Assembly: GCF_014698505.1 (NCBI RefSeq)
Contig: NZ_JACJTD010000069.1
Span: 1-32,783 of the forward strand
Length of the DNA stretch: 32,783 bases
Source: Nostoc foliaceum FACHB-393
GTDB lineage: Bacteria > Cyanobacteriota > Cyanobacteriia > Cyanobacteriales > Nostocaceae
Direction: 5' to 3'
Shown here one piece after another: positions 14,588 to 22,849 of the stretch; within the stretch, counting starts at the first letter, position 1, and every line of letters begins with the position of its first letter. The notes beneath the pieces were generated by a model. That model was not told the origin of the DNA, made no database searches, and saw only the letters and a list, made by a program, of their open reading frames with translations. Position numbers and translations under genes: made by a program.

Positions 14588-14775
14588 ACCTGTAACTGCA
14601 ACGGATCGATCCGGTCTGGGTCGCAGTGCTTAGGGGCTAAGTCAAATAACGTCGCCTGCTGCACTGGCTTGGTTTCCCTCACCTTCTGCTGATAGTCCAA
14701 AACCTGCACTTTCCACTTCAGCAGGGCATCAGCACTCATCACCAATGTCCCTGTCAAAAGTGCTGGTGTGGGCAT
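14566..14775 (-). pseudogene. Remnant of a conserved hypothetical gene
   Basis: The frame gives 69 residues. From the internal methionine (14739) it reads MSADALLKWKVQVLDYQQKV and then KPVQQATLFDLAPKHCDPDR. This pattern (WK..V.DYQQ.VR ... TLFD ... HCDPD.IDP) is one I know from longer cyanobacterial proteins of unknown function often found near mobile elements. The last residues (RRRSPP) are encoded by the dispersed repeat 14559-14587, so the natural C-terminus is missing. A fragment left after repeat insertion is the simplest reading; a short functional protein is possible. Confidence 0.5.
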
Positions 14776-14985
14776 TACAGATGGGAATAGGTTTAGCTGA
14801 TTGGGGTTCCAATATATTAGGGGAGTGTGTGCCGACTAGCTATTATCTCCCAGAACTGAAATGCAAGAAACCTATTAACGGGTTTAGGAGTGCGATCGCC
14901 CCAATTCAAGCCAGGAAAACTCAAGAGTAAGCGTAGCCCGTTGCAGACATCGCCTATATTCAACAATTGCAATAAACAGTTCAGT

Positions 14986-16359
14986 TTAGTAGAGTGTCAC
15001 CCCACTGTTGTAAGCGTTCACGAAACTGGTGTAGTCGTACTGGACTTGAGTTGCATAGTCTAGAGCAAAGTTAACAATCTCATCTTTGAATACAGCCTTG
15101 TTACCGCTGGTGATATCAGTCACTTGCTTGTCAACGCTTTCTGAAACAATGCTAGCATCGTAATCTTGATCGGAGATAGCATGGTTTTTAGCAACGACCT
15201 TACCTGCATATCCCATCGCATCCATGAATTTTGATTTAGTAGTTAGTAAGGTATAGTCAAAGTCCACTTGGTAAGGGGATTTTTCATGCAGCATAAAGGG
15301 GATACCACTGACCGTAGTGTAGCCAACCAAGGGGTCAGTATTAGAGAGCATCGCTTTGGTGGCGATTGTCACCCTCGTCCCTTGATGATTTCCATAGACT
15401 GAACTTGGTAGTAAACCTGGAACTGCGATCGCTACGGCGCTAGAAGCTTCCTGCTTCATCTCCAAAATTCGGTCATCATCGGTTGCTGAAGTTGGGCCCT
15501 CAATCAGCAAGTAATACCGATACTTACCAAGACTACCAGTACCGGAACCTAATTTGAGACGAATATCTTTTAGGGTGTAGTAACTATTGCTGTAACGCTT
15601 ACTGCTAGGAACTGAATTAATGTAGCTGCTCATCGCCCCAGTAATATCTAAGTAGGTACTGCTGGATACAGGCTGGAGTTCAGAGGTTGTCTGAAAAACT
15701 CGATTGCTACTACTATTTAGCAGCGTATACTTATTTAGCAAACTAGAGCGGCTTTTGGCTGCTGCCTGTTGAATTAAATCTTTGACCACACCGTTGGTAT
15801 TGCTCTCTTCTAAACGGTATGAAAGCTCGTCGTTAGTCCCCTTAAAGTCGCTCATCTTGTTGAGGTAAGCATCCAGGAAATTTCGGACAATATCTTGAGC
15901 ATCACTGGAGCTTAGGCCGTTCTCTTTGGCTGCTAGAAGAATCGAGACTGCCATACGTCGCAAATCCCAAACGTAGGGGCCAAGATAACCTTCATCAAAG
16001 TCAGTGGTGTCAAAGACGTTATTATCGTTGCTATTCCTCATTCCCCCAAGATTTTGCAGATGCATATCCCCCTCTAACCAAATGGCTGAGGTAGAGGAAT
16101 TGACAAATCCTGAACCCGGTAATGTCTGCATATCGCGGTAGAAGATGTGAGCCGTTCCTCGATAAAAGGCGAAGGGGCTAGCTGTCATCTTTTGCATCTT
16201 CGTTGCCAGTTCTTGCGGTAATTGAGAAGCAAAGGGATGGTTGTATTGGTAAATTTCATTTTCCACCCAAGTTGAACGGGGAGTTGCAGCAACAGATGTA
16301 GATGCAAACCCCAAAGTTAAAATGAATACGGCTGCAATCTGCTGTATATGTTTGAGCAT
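14986..16359 (-). CDS. Secreted DUF2252 family protein
   Basis: The product is 457 residues with an N-terminal signal peptide (MLKHIQQIAAVFILTLGFAS, likely cleavage near SVAA). The body shows the DUF2252 signature: FYRGTAHIFYRDMQ, then IWLEGDMHLQNLGGMRNSND with the conserved GDxHxxN, then FDTTDFDEGYLGPYVWDLRR with DFDE and the WDLRR helix. DUF2252 is related in fold to protein/aminoglycoside kinases, and no substrate is established. The signal peptide places it in the periplasm or outside. The length suits the family and no damage is seen. It is separated from the helicase gene by a palindromic repeat and looks independently transcribed. Confidence 0.85.
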   Translation of the reverse strand: MLKHIQQIAAVFILTLGFASTSVAATPRSTWVENEIYQYNHPFASQLPQELATKMQKMTASPFAFYRGTAHIFYRDMQTLPGSGFVNSSTSAIWLEGDMHLQNLGGMRNSNDNNVFDTTDFDEGYLGPYVWDLRRMAVSILLAAKENGLSSSDAQDIVRNFLDAYLNKMSDFKGTNDELSYRLEESNTNGVVKDLIQQAAAKSRSSLLNKYTLLNSSSNRVFQTTSELQPVSSSTYLDITGAMSSYINSVPSSKRYSNSYYTLKDIRLKLGSGTGSLGKYRYYLLIEGPTSATDDDRILEMKQEASSAVAIAVPGLLPSSVYGNHQGTRVTIATKAMLSNTDPLVGYTTVSGIPFMLHEKSPYQVDFDYTLLTTKSKFMDAMGYAGKVVAKNHAISDQDYDASIVSESVDKQVTDITSGNKAVFKDEIVNFALDYATQVQYDYTSFVNAYNSGVTLY

Positions 16360-16731
16360 GAAAGTCTCTTAGATTGTAAAGAAATTAACTCTTGCTGGAC
16401 TCTTGTGTAGACACAATCATCTAACAACAATTCTTTTACCACCTTGAGTCATAACTTATAAAGTGATTTAAAGCACAATTTAACAACTATTCATAGCCAG
16501 TAAAAAGATTGCTGTCAAGAATTTTACGCTGCCCCAATCAAGCGAACGCGAGTAGCGTCTCGTAGAGAGGAAAGTAGACCGTAGGCGTTGGCGTAGCCTC
16601 TCCAAGAGTTGCCCGTCGTAGGCATCGCCTTACTCCAGATCGCCAACGCCTTCACTTTCCTTTTTTCCTCTAAGAAATTCTTGGGTATCCATTTACACAA
16701 ACTACACTTGTTCTCAACTGATGCCTACGCT
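16360..16731. other. Gene-free stretch with a palindromic dispersed repeat
   Basis: The first part (16360-16545) is AT-rich and should hold the promoter of the DUF2252 gene; no clear boxes were picked out. The second part is the repeat 16548-16661. No reading frame in the stretch resembles the missing C-terminal half of the helicase encoded at 16732-19065. Confidence 0.55.
16568..16661. repeat. Long imperfect palindrome built of dispersed-repeat units
   Basis: AGGAAAGT (16568-16575) and GGCGTTGGCG (16584-16593) pair with CGCCAACGCC (16641-16650) and ACTTTCCT (16654-16661), followed by a T run on the plus strand. Inside are dispersed-repeat pieces (gcgtagcctctccaagagtt, gtcgtaggcatcgcc). It lies between the convergent or terminal ends of the DUF2252 promoter region and the truncated helicase and could act as a terminator. 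Confidence 0.65.
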
Positions 16732-19065
16732 TCACTGCATTACACTTACATTCTTCAAATCAACATTACCTAGTAGTTCGCCAACCCAAAATTGCTGGGT
16801 GGAGGTCGGCAGAGAAGCAGGGGAGCAGAGGAGAGGCAAATACCAAGTTCTTTCCCCTCTGCCAGGGCGTTTTCCTAAAGTAGGTAATTCATTAATCAAG
16901 TTCTTCGCTACTTTAACGTGTTCATACCACAGTGATCCGTCTTCTGTAGCATTTTCATCTTCATTTTCCTCACCAGCCCAAGAATTAGCTAGCTTGGGCT
17001 GAGAAAACCATTGTTGAGTAGCTTCAGGGTCAAAATAATTATCAAGCAAAATAGGAGCTACCCAGTACCAAGATTCATCCTCATTTCCGGTTTCAGACGA
17101 AGATTGTAGGTTTAGTGCTTGTAACAAATCATCGATTCTCTGTTGAATACGCGGTAATAGCTCAGATAAGGTAGATGGTTTTTCTATAGCCTCAGTGTCT
17201 ATAGCAAAACTTAGAGGATCACATTCTCTTGCCAAAACAGTACTAGGATAGAGCAAGCCTAAAACCTGCATTCCTGTAAGCCTATTATCAGTACGAGCGA
17301 ACCGCAGCAGAGGACGACGACGTTGACGAGCTTCTGGTGTGTTTTGTGGAAATTTTTCAAAAGAGCCAATCATTTGGCGCTCTGCTTCATAGCTGAGTAA
17401 GGTAGCAATTACTTTAGGGACGACACGCCAAGATGAAAAAACAAGACGTTTGGTAAATTTGGAAAGTGTAGGATCAGCAAATACTCCACTTAACTGATAG
17501 TAGGGTAAAGAAGGAGGAATCCAAAGTAATTTCCAAGTACCAGCTTCTACTGTGTCAGTAAGTAGACTTCGTAAACGAGCATTACAGGGGTCGATTTTGG
17601 TATAAGTAGAAAATTCTTGATGGGATAAAAGTAGGCTGGGAGTGTTGGAGATAATCTTAGCAAGACTAGTTAGATGCTGTTGATCATTTACGGTATTAAT
17701 GAAGGACTTCTTTAATTGATAATTGTCCATGAAATTCAGCAAGTAAGGTGCTGATTTCCAATACTCCATTGTGTCGTGATGTTTTAGAATACGGGCTAGA
17801 TTTTGCAAGCTTAGGTAAGTTTCTATATCTTGTGCTTCCAGTTTTGTACTGCGGCTAGAAATTTCAGTTAGCATTCCATTTCGATCTGGAGATGCTGATA
17901 GTCGTTCTGTTCGCACCATCACACGACGTAGTTCATACTCCAGTTTAGATTTAATTTCTATCAGGTTTTCGTAGCTGATGTTATTTAATTGCAATAGCTC
18001 ACGGCGATATTTACTTAAAATTTGCTCAAAAGCTAAGGTTTTAGCCTCGTTAGATTGTAGAAACTCAATGGTTCGTAAAAAGTCTTCATAATGGTTATCT
18101 TCTGCTTCGTGATTTAGTGTGTACATTTTATAAGGAGTAGCAGAAAGTAGGACGACTTTAACAGGCGATCGCTCATCTGAGGAATTGAATAATTCATGAG
18201 CAATTTCGTTAAAGTCATTTTTGGGTTCCAACAAATGTTTAAATCTTTGAAACTCATCCAAAATAATTAAATCAGGCTCTAAGGCAGAAATGCAGGCTTT
18301 TGCTAGAAGAAGCCGTAAGTCTCCAATAAAACAATTCCGTTCCTTTTTTTCTTCCCCAGGAATATCACTTAATTCACGAGTGCGGTAGAAAGAATCACAA
18401 AGTGCAGTGAATCGGCTATAAAGGTCAGGTTTACCTGCTTGTTGTTCAGTAGCAATCTGCTGTTTTAGCCTTTGCTGAAATTTTTGAGATAAGGATTTGT
18501 CAATACTGTATCGAAACCCTTTAAGATTTTCTCGAAAACGATCTTTACCTGACCCTCCTTGAAAAATATTTTTGGGTGCCACTTTTTCTTGAAAATTCCA
18601 GACTTTATGCAGTAGCCAATAAAGGGTGGCCCTTTCTGTGGCAGTACCCAAGCTGGACTTCAAATCGAATGAAGTACCAGGGGTAAAAGAGATAAAGTTA
18701 ATCCGATTTTCTTGTAAGTTGTGAAGTTGAAGTGGTAGTAAAGTAATTCGAGAAGCCAGGCAGAAGTCCTCTTCCCCTGTAATATTCAGACGTTGGATGT
18801 TTTGACGCGCAATATCTGCGTTGGAACATATATAAAGTATATCAATACGCTTAACCTTATCCCAGAGATGATCAATTGTTTTTGCAATCAACCCTCGCGC
18901 AATTAGTGTTTTTCCTAGTCCAACCTCATCGGCCACTAAAAAGCGATCACTGGTATCGGAGTCAAGATATAGGCGACGAAAAACGTAGTCAACAGTATCT
19001 CGCTGAAAATCTTTCAAGCCAGCAAGAATTGGTTTTATATCAGGGCAAGTGCGAAGTTTATTCAT
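16732..19065 (-). CDS. SNF2/DEAD-like helicase, C-terminally truncated
   Basis: The product is 777 residues from MNKLRTCPDIKPILAGLKDF; this ATG overlaps the TGA of the upstream gene (ATGA), so it is preferred to the longer frame. Walker A is DEVGLGKT (46-53), Walker B LIILDEFQ (Asp270), motif III LLSATPYK (about 305), and motif IV FSSWRVVPKVIATLLSYEAE (about 541-560). Relatives I remember are over 1000 residues and continue with a second RecA lobe carrying a GQEGLDFH-type motif V and an EQREGR-type motif VI. Here homology ends near NELPTLGKRP, and the last ~45 residues are encoded by a hairpin repeat and following non-homologous DNA. Helicase activity is therefore doubtful, though ATP binding is plausible. 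Third gene of the DUF6361-PLD-helicase operon. Confidence 0.85.
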   Translation of the reverse strand: MNKLRTCPDIKPILAGLKDFQRDTVDYVFRRLYLDSDTSDRFLVADEVGLGKTLIARGLIAKTIDHLWDKVKRIDILYICSNADIARQNIQRLNITGEEDFCLASRITLLPLQLHNLQENRINFISFTPGTSFDLKSSLGTATERATLYWLLHKVWNFQEKVAPKNIFQGGSGKDRFRENLKGFRYSIDKSLSQKFQQRLKQQIATEQQAGKPDLYSRFTALCDSFYRTRELSDIPGEEKKERNCFIGDLRLLLAKACISALEPDLIILDEFQRFKHLLEPKNDFNEIAHELFNSSDERSPVKVVLLSATPYKMYTLNHEAEDNHYEDFLRTIEFLQSNEAKTLAFEQILSKYRRELLQLNNISYENLIEIKSKLEYELRRVMVRTERLSASPDRNGMLTEISSRSTKLEAQDIETYLSLQNLARILKHHDTMEYWKSAPYLLNFMDNYQLKKSFINTVNDQQHLTSLAKIISNTPSLLLSHQEFSTYTKIDPCNARLRSLLTDTVEAGTWKLLWIPPSLPYYQLSGVFADPTLSKFTKRLVFSSWRVVPKVIATLLSYEAERQMIGSFEKFPQNTPEARQRRRPLLRFARTDNRLTGMQVLGLLYPSTVLARECDPLSFAIDTEAIEKPSTLSELLPRIQQRIDDLLQALNLQSSSETGNEDESWYWVAPILLDNYFDPEATQQWFSQPKLANSWAGEENEDENATEDGSLWYEHVKVAKNLINELPTLGKRPGRGERTWYLPLLCSPASLPTSTQQFWVGELLGNVDLKNVSVMQ
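16800..16866. repeat. Purine/pyrimidine hairpin repeat at the helicase truncation
   Basis: GGCAGAGAAGCAGGGGAGCA (16808-16827) with GAGGAGAGG faces CTTTCCCCTCTGCC (16849-16862) around an AT-rich loop. Read on the minus strand it gives the abrupt non-homologous tail (GRGERTWYLPLLCSPASLPT) of the helicase. Same class as the elements at 1441, 1860 and 12075. Confidence 0.75.
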
Positions 19066-20927
19066 TGTTTCAGCTTTTGGCGGGTAGCATAAATGGGTAG
19101 CCAAATTTCGTAAAAGTTGTCAGGTAGCAATTGTTCTTCTGGGGGTAGTTTTCGTAAATCTTCTACCAATTGAGCAACATAATCTAGTTTTTTAGGATTT
19201 TGATCAAGAGCCTTAAGCATTGCCTCAAACACAGGAAAAAGAAAACTACTGCTGGGGCTATTTTTTTTAGAAGAATTGGATTCTATTTCGCCATTAGTTA
19301 TGCTGCCACCAATAGCAGCTATTAATTCACGAGCATCAGTTTTATTATCTACTAGCAGCAACATAAGTAGTTTGAGTACTTGATTTTTATCCTGTAAAAG
19401 TGTTTTTAAAATTTGCTGCTGCCGATCCTCTGGAACATTTGCAAGAGGTATATTTAGCATTAAAGAATCTAATTTTTGATTATCCTTGGTATAAATTTCA
19501 AATATAAAAAATGAAGTAATTGCTTGACAAGATAGAGGCTGGAATTTAATAGTACTTTCTGTTTCTATATCAAATTTATATCCTAGTCCAATACAACCCA
19601 TAGGATAACAGCGTACAAAGATATCAGAATTAAATGTTAAAGCTTCTTTTTTAAAAATTTCTAATTCTAGATAATACTGTCCAGGGCTTTCAGTTGCTCT
19701 GACATAAGCTTTAAACTGTAATTTCAATAGCGCATTTACTGTGGATTTAACAAGTTCACTAATTAAAAGCTCAGAAAGGTCAGGTTCAATAGGTTCAGTA
19801 CGAGGTATAAAAGTTTCTAACAAACTCCTAAAAGTAATTTCTTTGTCATGAGTTACTAAAAGTGAGTCAATGCCAAAATTCTGTTTACTACCAACAAGTT
19901 CTACTAAGAACTCTATATTACGTTCAAAAGCAGCATTAGTGGCGTTAGCAGAACCTGTCCAAATTCTTGCATCTTCCCCTGCATCAGCAACGTAAAGCTT
20001 GGCATGGAGACCAACCAAACAAGTAGAAGCGGATTGATTATCGTCATTTTCACCTACATTAGCCGCAGGATTTATTTGATAAAGTTGCGAAAATGTACTT
20101 AAAGTAGTTCGTGAGATTTGGTCTAGTTGTTCAGGACGAGATATTAAAATATTTTGCTTCCCTTGCTGGCTAAGTTGATTCAGCTTTTTTTCACTCACAA
20201 ATGGAGAAATAACCAACAAGCGATCAATCTGTCCACTAAAGGGAGATTGAGATTTAGTATTTCCTTGCAACCCTAATGGATGAAATTTTAATTGCTCAAA
20301 GCCAATTGGTAATTCAAAATTAACCCGTAGCAAGTCAGACTGAATCTTATCTATATAACTTTGTACTTGTTGGGAAATAGGTAAATTATGAGCTAGTTGG
20401 GGTAAAGTAGCGATGAAATTACTTAAGGGACGGTTCTCAACAATTTCCTTCCCGTTATTAATTAACTGACCATCAAGAAGTAAAATAGTATCCCAACAGC
20501 GATCAAAAGTAAGGTTGCGGCTAAGGCACAAAAGGCGATACAGAACAGGTTGATTGGGAGCTGTAAAACGTAATATCCAAATTTTTGGATGAAATATACC
20601 ATCTGAATGCGGAGCATTGACTTCAATCACTGAGCCTTCTAAATAGCTGTAAAGGAGGCTGTGATTTTTGGGTATAGCAATTTTACCTGTTTGGCAGAAA
20701 ACAGTGATGCGCTTTGCATATTGCTGCATAGTTGCCAGTAAAGCCTGGGGACTGCGAGTCAGATGTCCGTCTTCACCTCCCCAACCAAATGTAGTAAAGG
20801 CAAGGGGCGCTGTTAACAACGTCAGCAATTCCAAGGTGAAGGTAGTACCGATAGCATAATCAAGGGAGTAGCCATCTGGAGGACATAGGGATTCAAACAG
20901 ATGTTGGCGATCGCTAGGCTGCAACAT
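19062..20927 (-). CDS. Phospholipase-D-like (HKD) protein of a defence-type operon
   Basis: The product is 621 residues from MLQPSDRQHLFESLCPPDGY. This ATG (20925-20927) has AGGAGG at 6 nt; the frame is open to 20951. Two PLD half-sites can be seen. The first is a degenerate HPKIWILRF with CLSRNLTFDRCWD (around residues 113-150). The second is a full motif HAKLYVADAGED followed by WTGSANATNAAFERNIEF (around residue 310). Such proteins act as nucleases or phosphodiesterases in several anti-phage systems (for example DISARM DrmC and Mokosh). The gene overlaps its upstream neighbour by 14 nt and the downstream helicase by 4 nt, so the three are one coupled unit. Catalytic residues of the second half-site look intact. 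Confidence 0.88.
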   Translation of the reverse strand: MLQPSDRQHLFESLCPPDGYSLDYAIGTTFTLELLTLLTAPLAFTTFGWGGEDGHLTRSPQALLATMQQYAKRITVFCQTGKIAIPKNHSLLYSYLEGSVIEVNAPHSDGIFHPKIWILRFTAPNQPVLYRLLCLSRNLTFDRCWDTILLLDGQLINNGKEIVENRPLSNFIATLPQLAHNLPISQQVQSYIDKIQSDLLRVNFELPIGFEQLKFHPLGLQGNTKSQSPFSGQIDRLLVISPFVSEKKLNQLSQQGKQNILISRPEQLDQISRTTLSTFSQLYQINPAANVGENDDNQSASTCLVGLHAKLYVADAGEDARIWTGSANATNAAFERNIEFLVELVGSKQNFGIDSLLVTHDKEITFRSLLETFIPRTEPIEPDLSELLISELVKSTVNALLKLQFKAYVRATESPGQYYLELEIFKKEALTFNSDIFVRCYPMGCIGLGYKFDIETESTIKFQPLSCQAITSFFIFEIYTKDNQKLDSLMLNIPLANVPEDRQQQILKTLLQDKNQVLKLLMLLLVDNKTDARELIAAIGGSITNGEIESNSSKKNSPSSSFLFPVFEAMLKALDQNPKKLDYVAQLVEDLRKLPPEEQLLPDNFYEIWLPIYATRQKLKQ

Positions 20928-22143
20928 CAACTTCCTCCTGAGCAAAAGCATCTAAAATATCAGTCAAAATTCTTTGAGTAGTCCCCCAACGATAGTCAAA
21001 TTGGGCAGTTCCTGATCCTCCTTTCCAAAGTTCTAAGGCCCGAGGATTATTGAGACGTGCTTGACTACCTTTGAGAAAAATTTCGCGCTCTTGAATAAGA
21101 TGACGGGCTTCTTGGTGAGTAGCTATTGTTTTAACTGCTCCACTTTTAAGGGTAAAATTCAACCATCGGTCAATAAATTTTTGAGTTAACCAAGAGACTG
21201 TCACACCACTATCTGCAACAATTTTCCATAATTTCTGCCAATCCCACTCTATTAGATACTTATGCTGTGCAGTTAGTTTATCTGCCCAACGTTGAAGTGC
21301 TAATTGGTATTCTTCTACGAGTTCTTCTGCTGACTTTTGTTCTGCCAACATTAAATTATAAAGCAGGGCAGCTCCTTGGATAGTTTCGGAAAAATTCCGA
21401 GCATGACACAACTGTTCTTGAATGCGGCTAGGAAACTCACTATATAGAGGATGTTCCCAGATAAAATTAACTGAAGAAAATTGCTGACGATAATTAACTA
21501 GAAATGCTAACAAACTATTAGTTTGCTGAGTAATAATGCGCTCTGCTAAATAATTAGCTTCGTCCAGGGTAAGGCAAAAATTAGCTTTCTCAGGAAAGTC
21601 TGGCGGAACGGAAGGAATTCCTTGATGCCAATAGCTAGTGAGTTTACCTTTGACAGGTTCACCATCATCATCGCGCAAGCTATAGTTAACAGAATCATAA
21701 AATTGATCTAACGAGTGATGATAATCTTCTTGAGAATCTCGAAGATGACGAATACCCCAGGCTCCTAATCCATACCAGTAAATGTTACTGGGAAGCCGCT
21801 TTAAAGCTGCTCGTGCCTGAATGCCTATAATTCCTTTACCATCACTAGATTTTGCAAGACAGGAAATTAACTCAACTTCTTTTTGACGCAGTTTGGTATA
21901 AATCTGACTGGATGGTGTTTTTTGTTTCACTAAATCTTGGTAAATCCAGGGGATAAATAAAAAGTAACGAGCGCGGGTATGGATAGTGCTAGTACCAGGA
22001 AAAAACAGATCAGCAAACGCGTCACGCACTGAGCCAACACCTAATTCATCACGAGTAGTCTTTTCGTTGAATAGGCTAATAACATCAAGCATCTTACGTT
22101 TGTCTTGTTCTGAATAGTCCAACCAGCTAAAGGATGAGGGCAT
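20914..22143 (-). CDS. DUF6361 family protein
   Basis: The product is 409 residues starting MPSSFSWLDYSEQDKRKMLD. The N-terminal signature SWLDYSEQDKRKMLDVISLF, TRDELGVGSVRDAFADLFFP and GTSTIHTRARYFLFIPWIYQ is characteristic of the DUF6361 family as I know it. The rest is helical, with no catalytic motif that I can name. DUF6361 proteins often precede a PLD-like protein and a large helicase, as here. This is recalled association, not a search result. It is the first gene of the operon, with a 16-bp palindrome about 50 bp upstream (22191-22206). The RTRARYFLF region suggests nucleic-acid contact. Full length by comparison with the family. Confidence 0.85.
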   Translation of the reverse strand: MPSSFSWLDYSEQDKRKMLDVISLFNEKTTRDELGVGSVRDAFADLFFPGTSTIHTRARYFLFIPWIYQDLVKQKTPSSQIYTKLRQKEVELISCLAKSSDGKGIIGIQARAALKRLPSNIYWYGLGAWGIRHLRDSQEDYHHSLDQFYDSVNYSLRDDDGEPVKGKLTSYWHQGIPSVPPDFPEKANFCLTLDEANYLAERIITQQTNSLLAFLVNYRQQFSSVNFIWEHPLYSEFPSRIQEQLCHARNFSETIQGAALLYNLMLAEQKSAEELVEEYQLALQRWADKLTAQHKYLIEWDWQKLWKIVADSGVTVSWLTQKFIDRWLNFTLKSGAVKTIATHQEARHLIQEREIFLKGSQARLNNPRALELWKGGSGTAQFDYRWGTTQRILTDILDAFAQEEVDVAA

Positions 22144-22190
22144 TTGGAAACTAATAATTTTATTCTTTTTATTAGAGTTCCCAATTCTTT

Positions 22191-22206
22191 ATATGAAATT
22201 TCATAT
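22191..22206. promoter_or_regulatory. Perfect 16-bp palindrome upstream of the defence-type operon
   Basis: ATATGAAATTTCATAT is its own reverse complement and lies 48-63 bp upstream of the DUF6361 start. A dimeric regulator would bind such a site. AT-rich palindromes also arise by chance, so confidence is moderate. Confidence 0.45.
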
Positions 22207-22322
22207 TTTTAGTTTAAAAAGGAAAAACTGAAATTAAAACACAAAAATCATCTTAGTAAAAGATTCATGTATAGCAGGAAAATACTTTAGTTTCTCAAAG
22301 AAAAAGTCATAGATACTTTTGA

Positions 22323-22453
22323 ACTAAAAGGGGTGGAAGTATCACCGTAATCACAACAAAGACACCTCTCCTGCATCCAGGGTTTAGCAAAGATTAGGGT
22401 TACTGCCATTGAGGTTGAGGAATTAAACGAGGTAGACACTGCGATCGCCTTAG
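22323..22453 (+). pseudogene. Decayed third copy of the ParB-like gene start
   Basis: The leader ACTAAAAGGGGTGGAA matches the ribosome-binding region of 3023-3935 almost exactly. ACAAAGACACCTCTCCTGCA then matches the codons for KATxA. After a gap, GTTACTGCCATTGAGGTTGA and GGAATTAAACGAG match the conserved TVTAVEVPELTE coding stretch, ending near the GCGATCGC that follows in all copies. Start codon and frame are lost. Orientation is the same as in modules A and B. Confidence 0.78.
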
Positions 22454-22572
22454 TACATGAATGGAGCGATCTTAAGCACAAGCTATTTAAGCTTAAATAT
22501 ATTCACCAAGCTTGGCAGCGTTTACATAAGCGAAACTGACTAACTCCGAAGTAATTGTTATAAAAATTTTTC

Positions 22573-22827
22573 TTAAGAGCTTCGTTGACAAGTTCCAGCA
22601 CAGGTTTTTTTGCAAACGTAACACACGATAGTTTGTTGGTACTCTATAATCTGCTGGCTAGTAAAATATTTCTCCCTAATCCGAACGTCTTTCATACGAT
22701 TAGGCTCAATTAATGCTGCAAAATCACCAGGGAAGTGACGTATTTGCTCTTTTGCATTTTTTACCTCAATACCATCTATACTTTCCACCATCAAATTTGA
22801 TTTCAGTTTTAAATTTGATTTTTTCAT
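22573..22827 (-). CDS. Small Cys-rich protein, end of the Hsp70 operon
   Basis: The product is 84 residues, MKKSNLKLKSNLMVESIDGI... The C-terminus has four closely spaced cysteines (CYVCKKTCAGTC) able to bind a metal or form a redox centre. I do not recognise the family. It starts 22 nt after the Hsp70-like gene and is probably the fourth gene of that operon. The pattern PGDFAALIEPNRMKDVRIRE suggests a compact folded domain before the Cys cluster. The start could also be Met13. It may be a bait, an effector, or a peptide processed or held by the chaperone; no data decide. Confidence 0.6.
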   Translation of the reverse strand: MKKSNLKLKSNLMVESIDGIEVKNAKEQIRHFPGDFAALIEPNRMKDVRIREKYFTSQQIIEYQQTIVCYVCKKTCAGTCQRSS

Positions 22828-22849
22828 AGCAAACTATCTCAAATAAGAA

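Larger units (their letters stand above)
22144..22572. other. Gene-free spacer between two operons
   Basis: The left part (22144-22300) is AT-rich and must hold the promoter of the DUF6361 operon; it contains the palindrome at 22191-22206. The middle holds the decayed ParB-like gene start (22323-22453). The right part (22454-22572) shows no recognisable feature. Short frames here are not supported. Confidence 0.6.

Noticed and set aside
14745..14930. Plus-strand frame of 61 codons
   Set aside because: It overlaps the gene remnant on the other strand, and no motif or good start signal is present.
22287..22481. Minus-strand frame of 64 codons
   Set aside because: It is the reverse of the decayed ParB-like gene start and has no support of its own.
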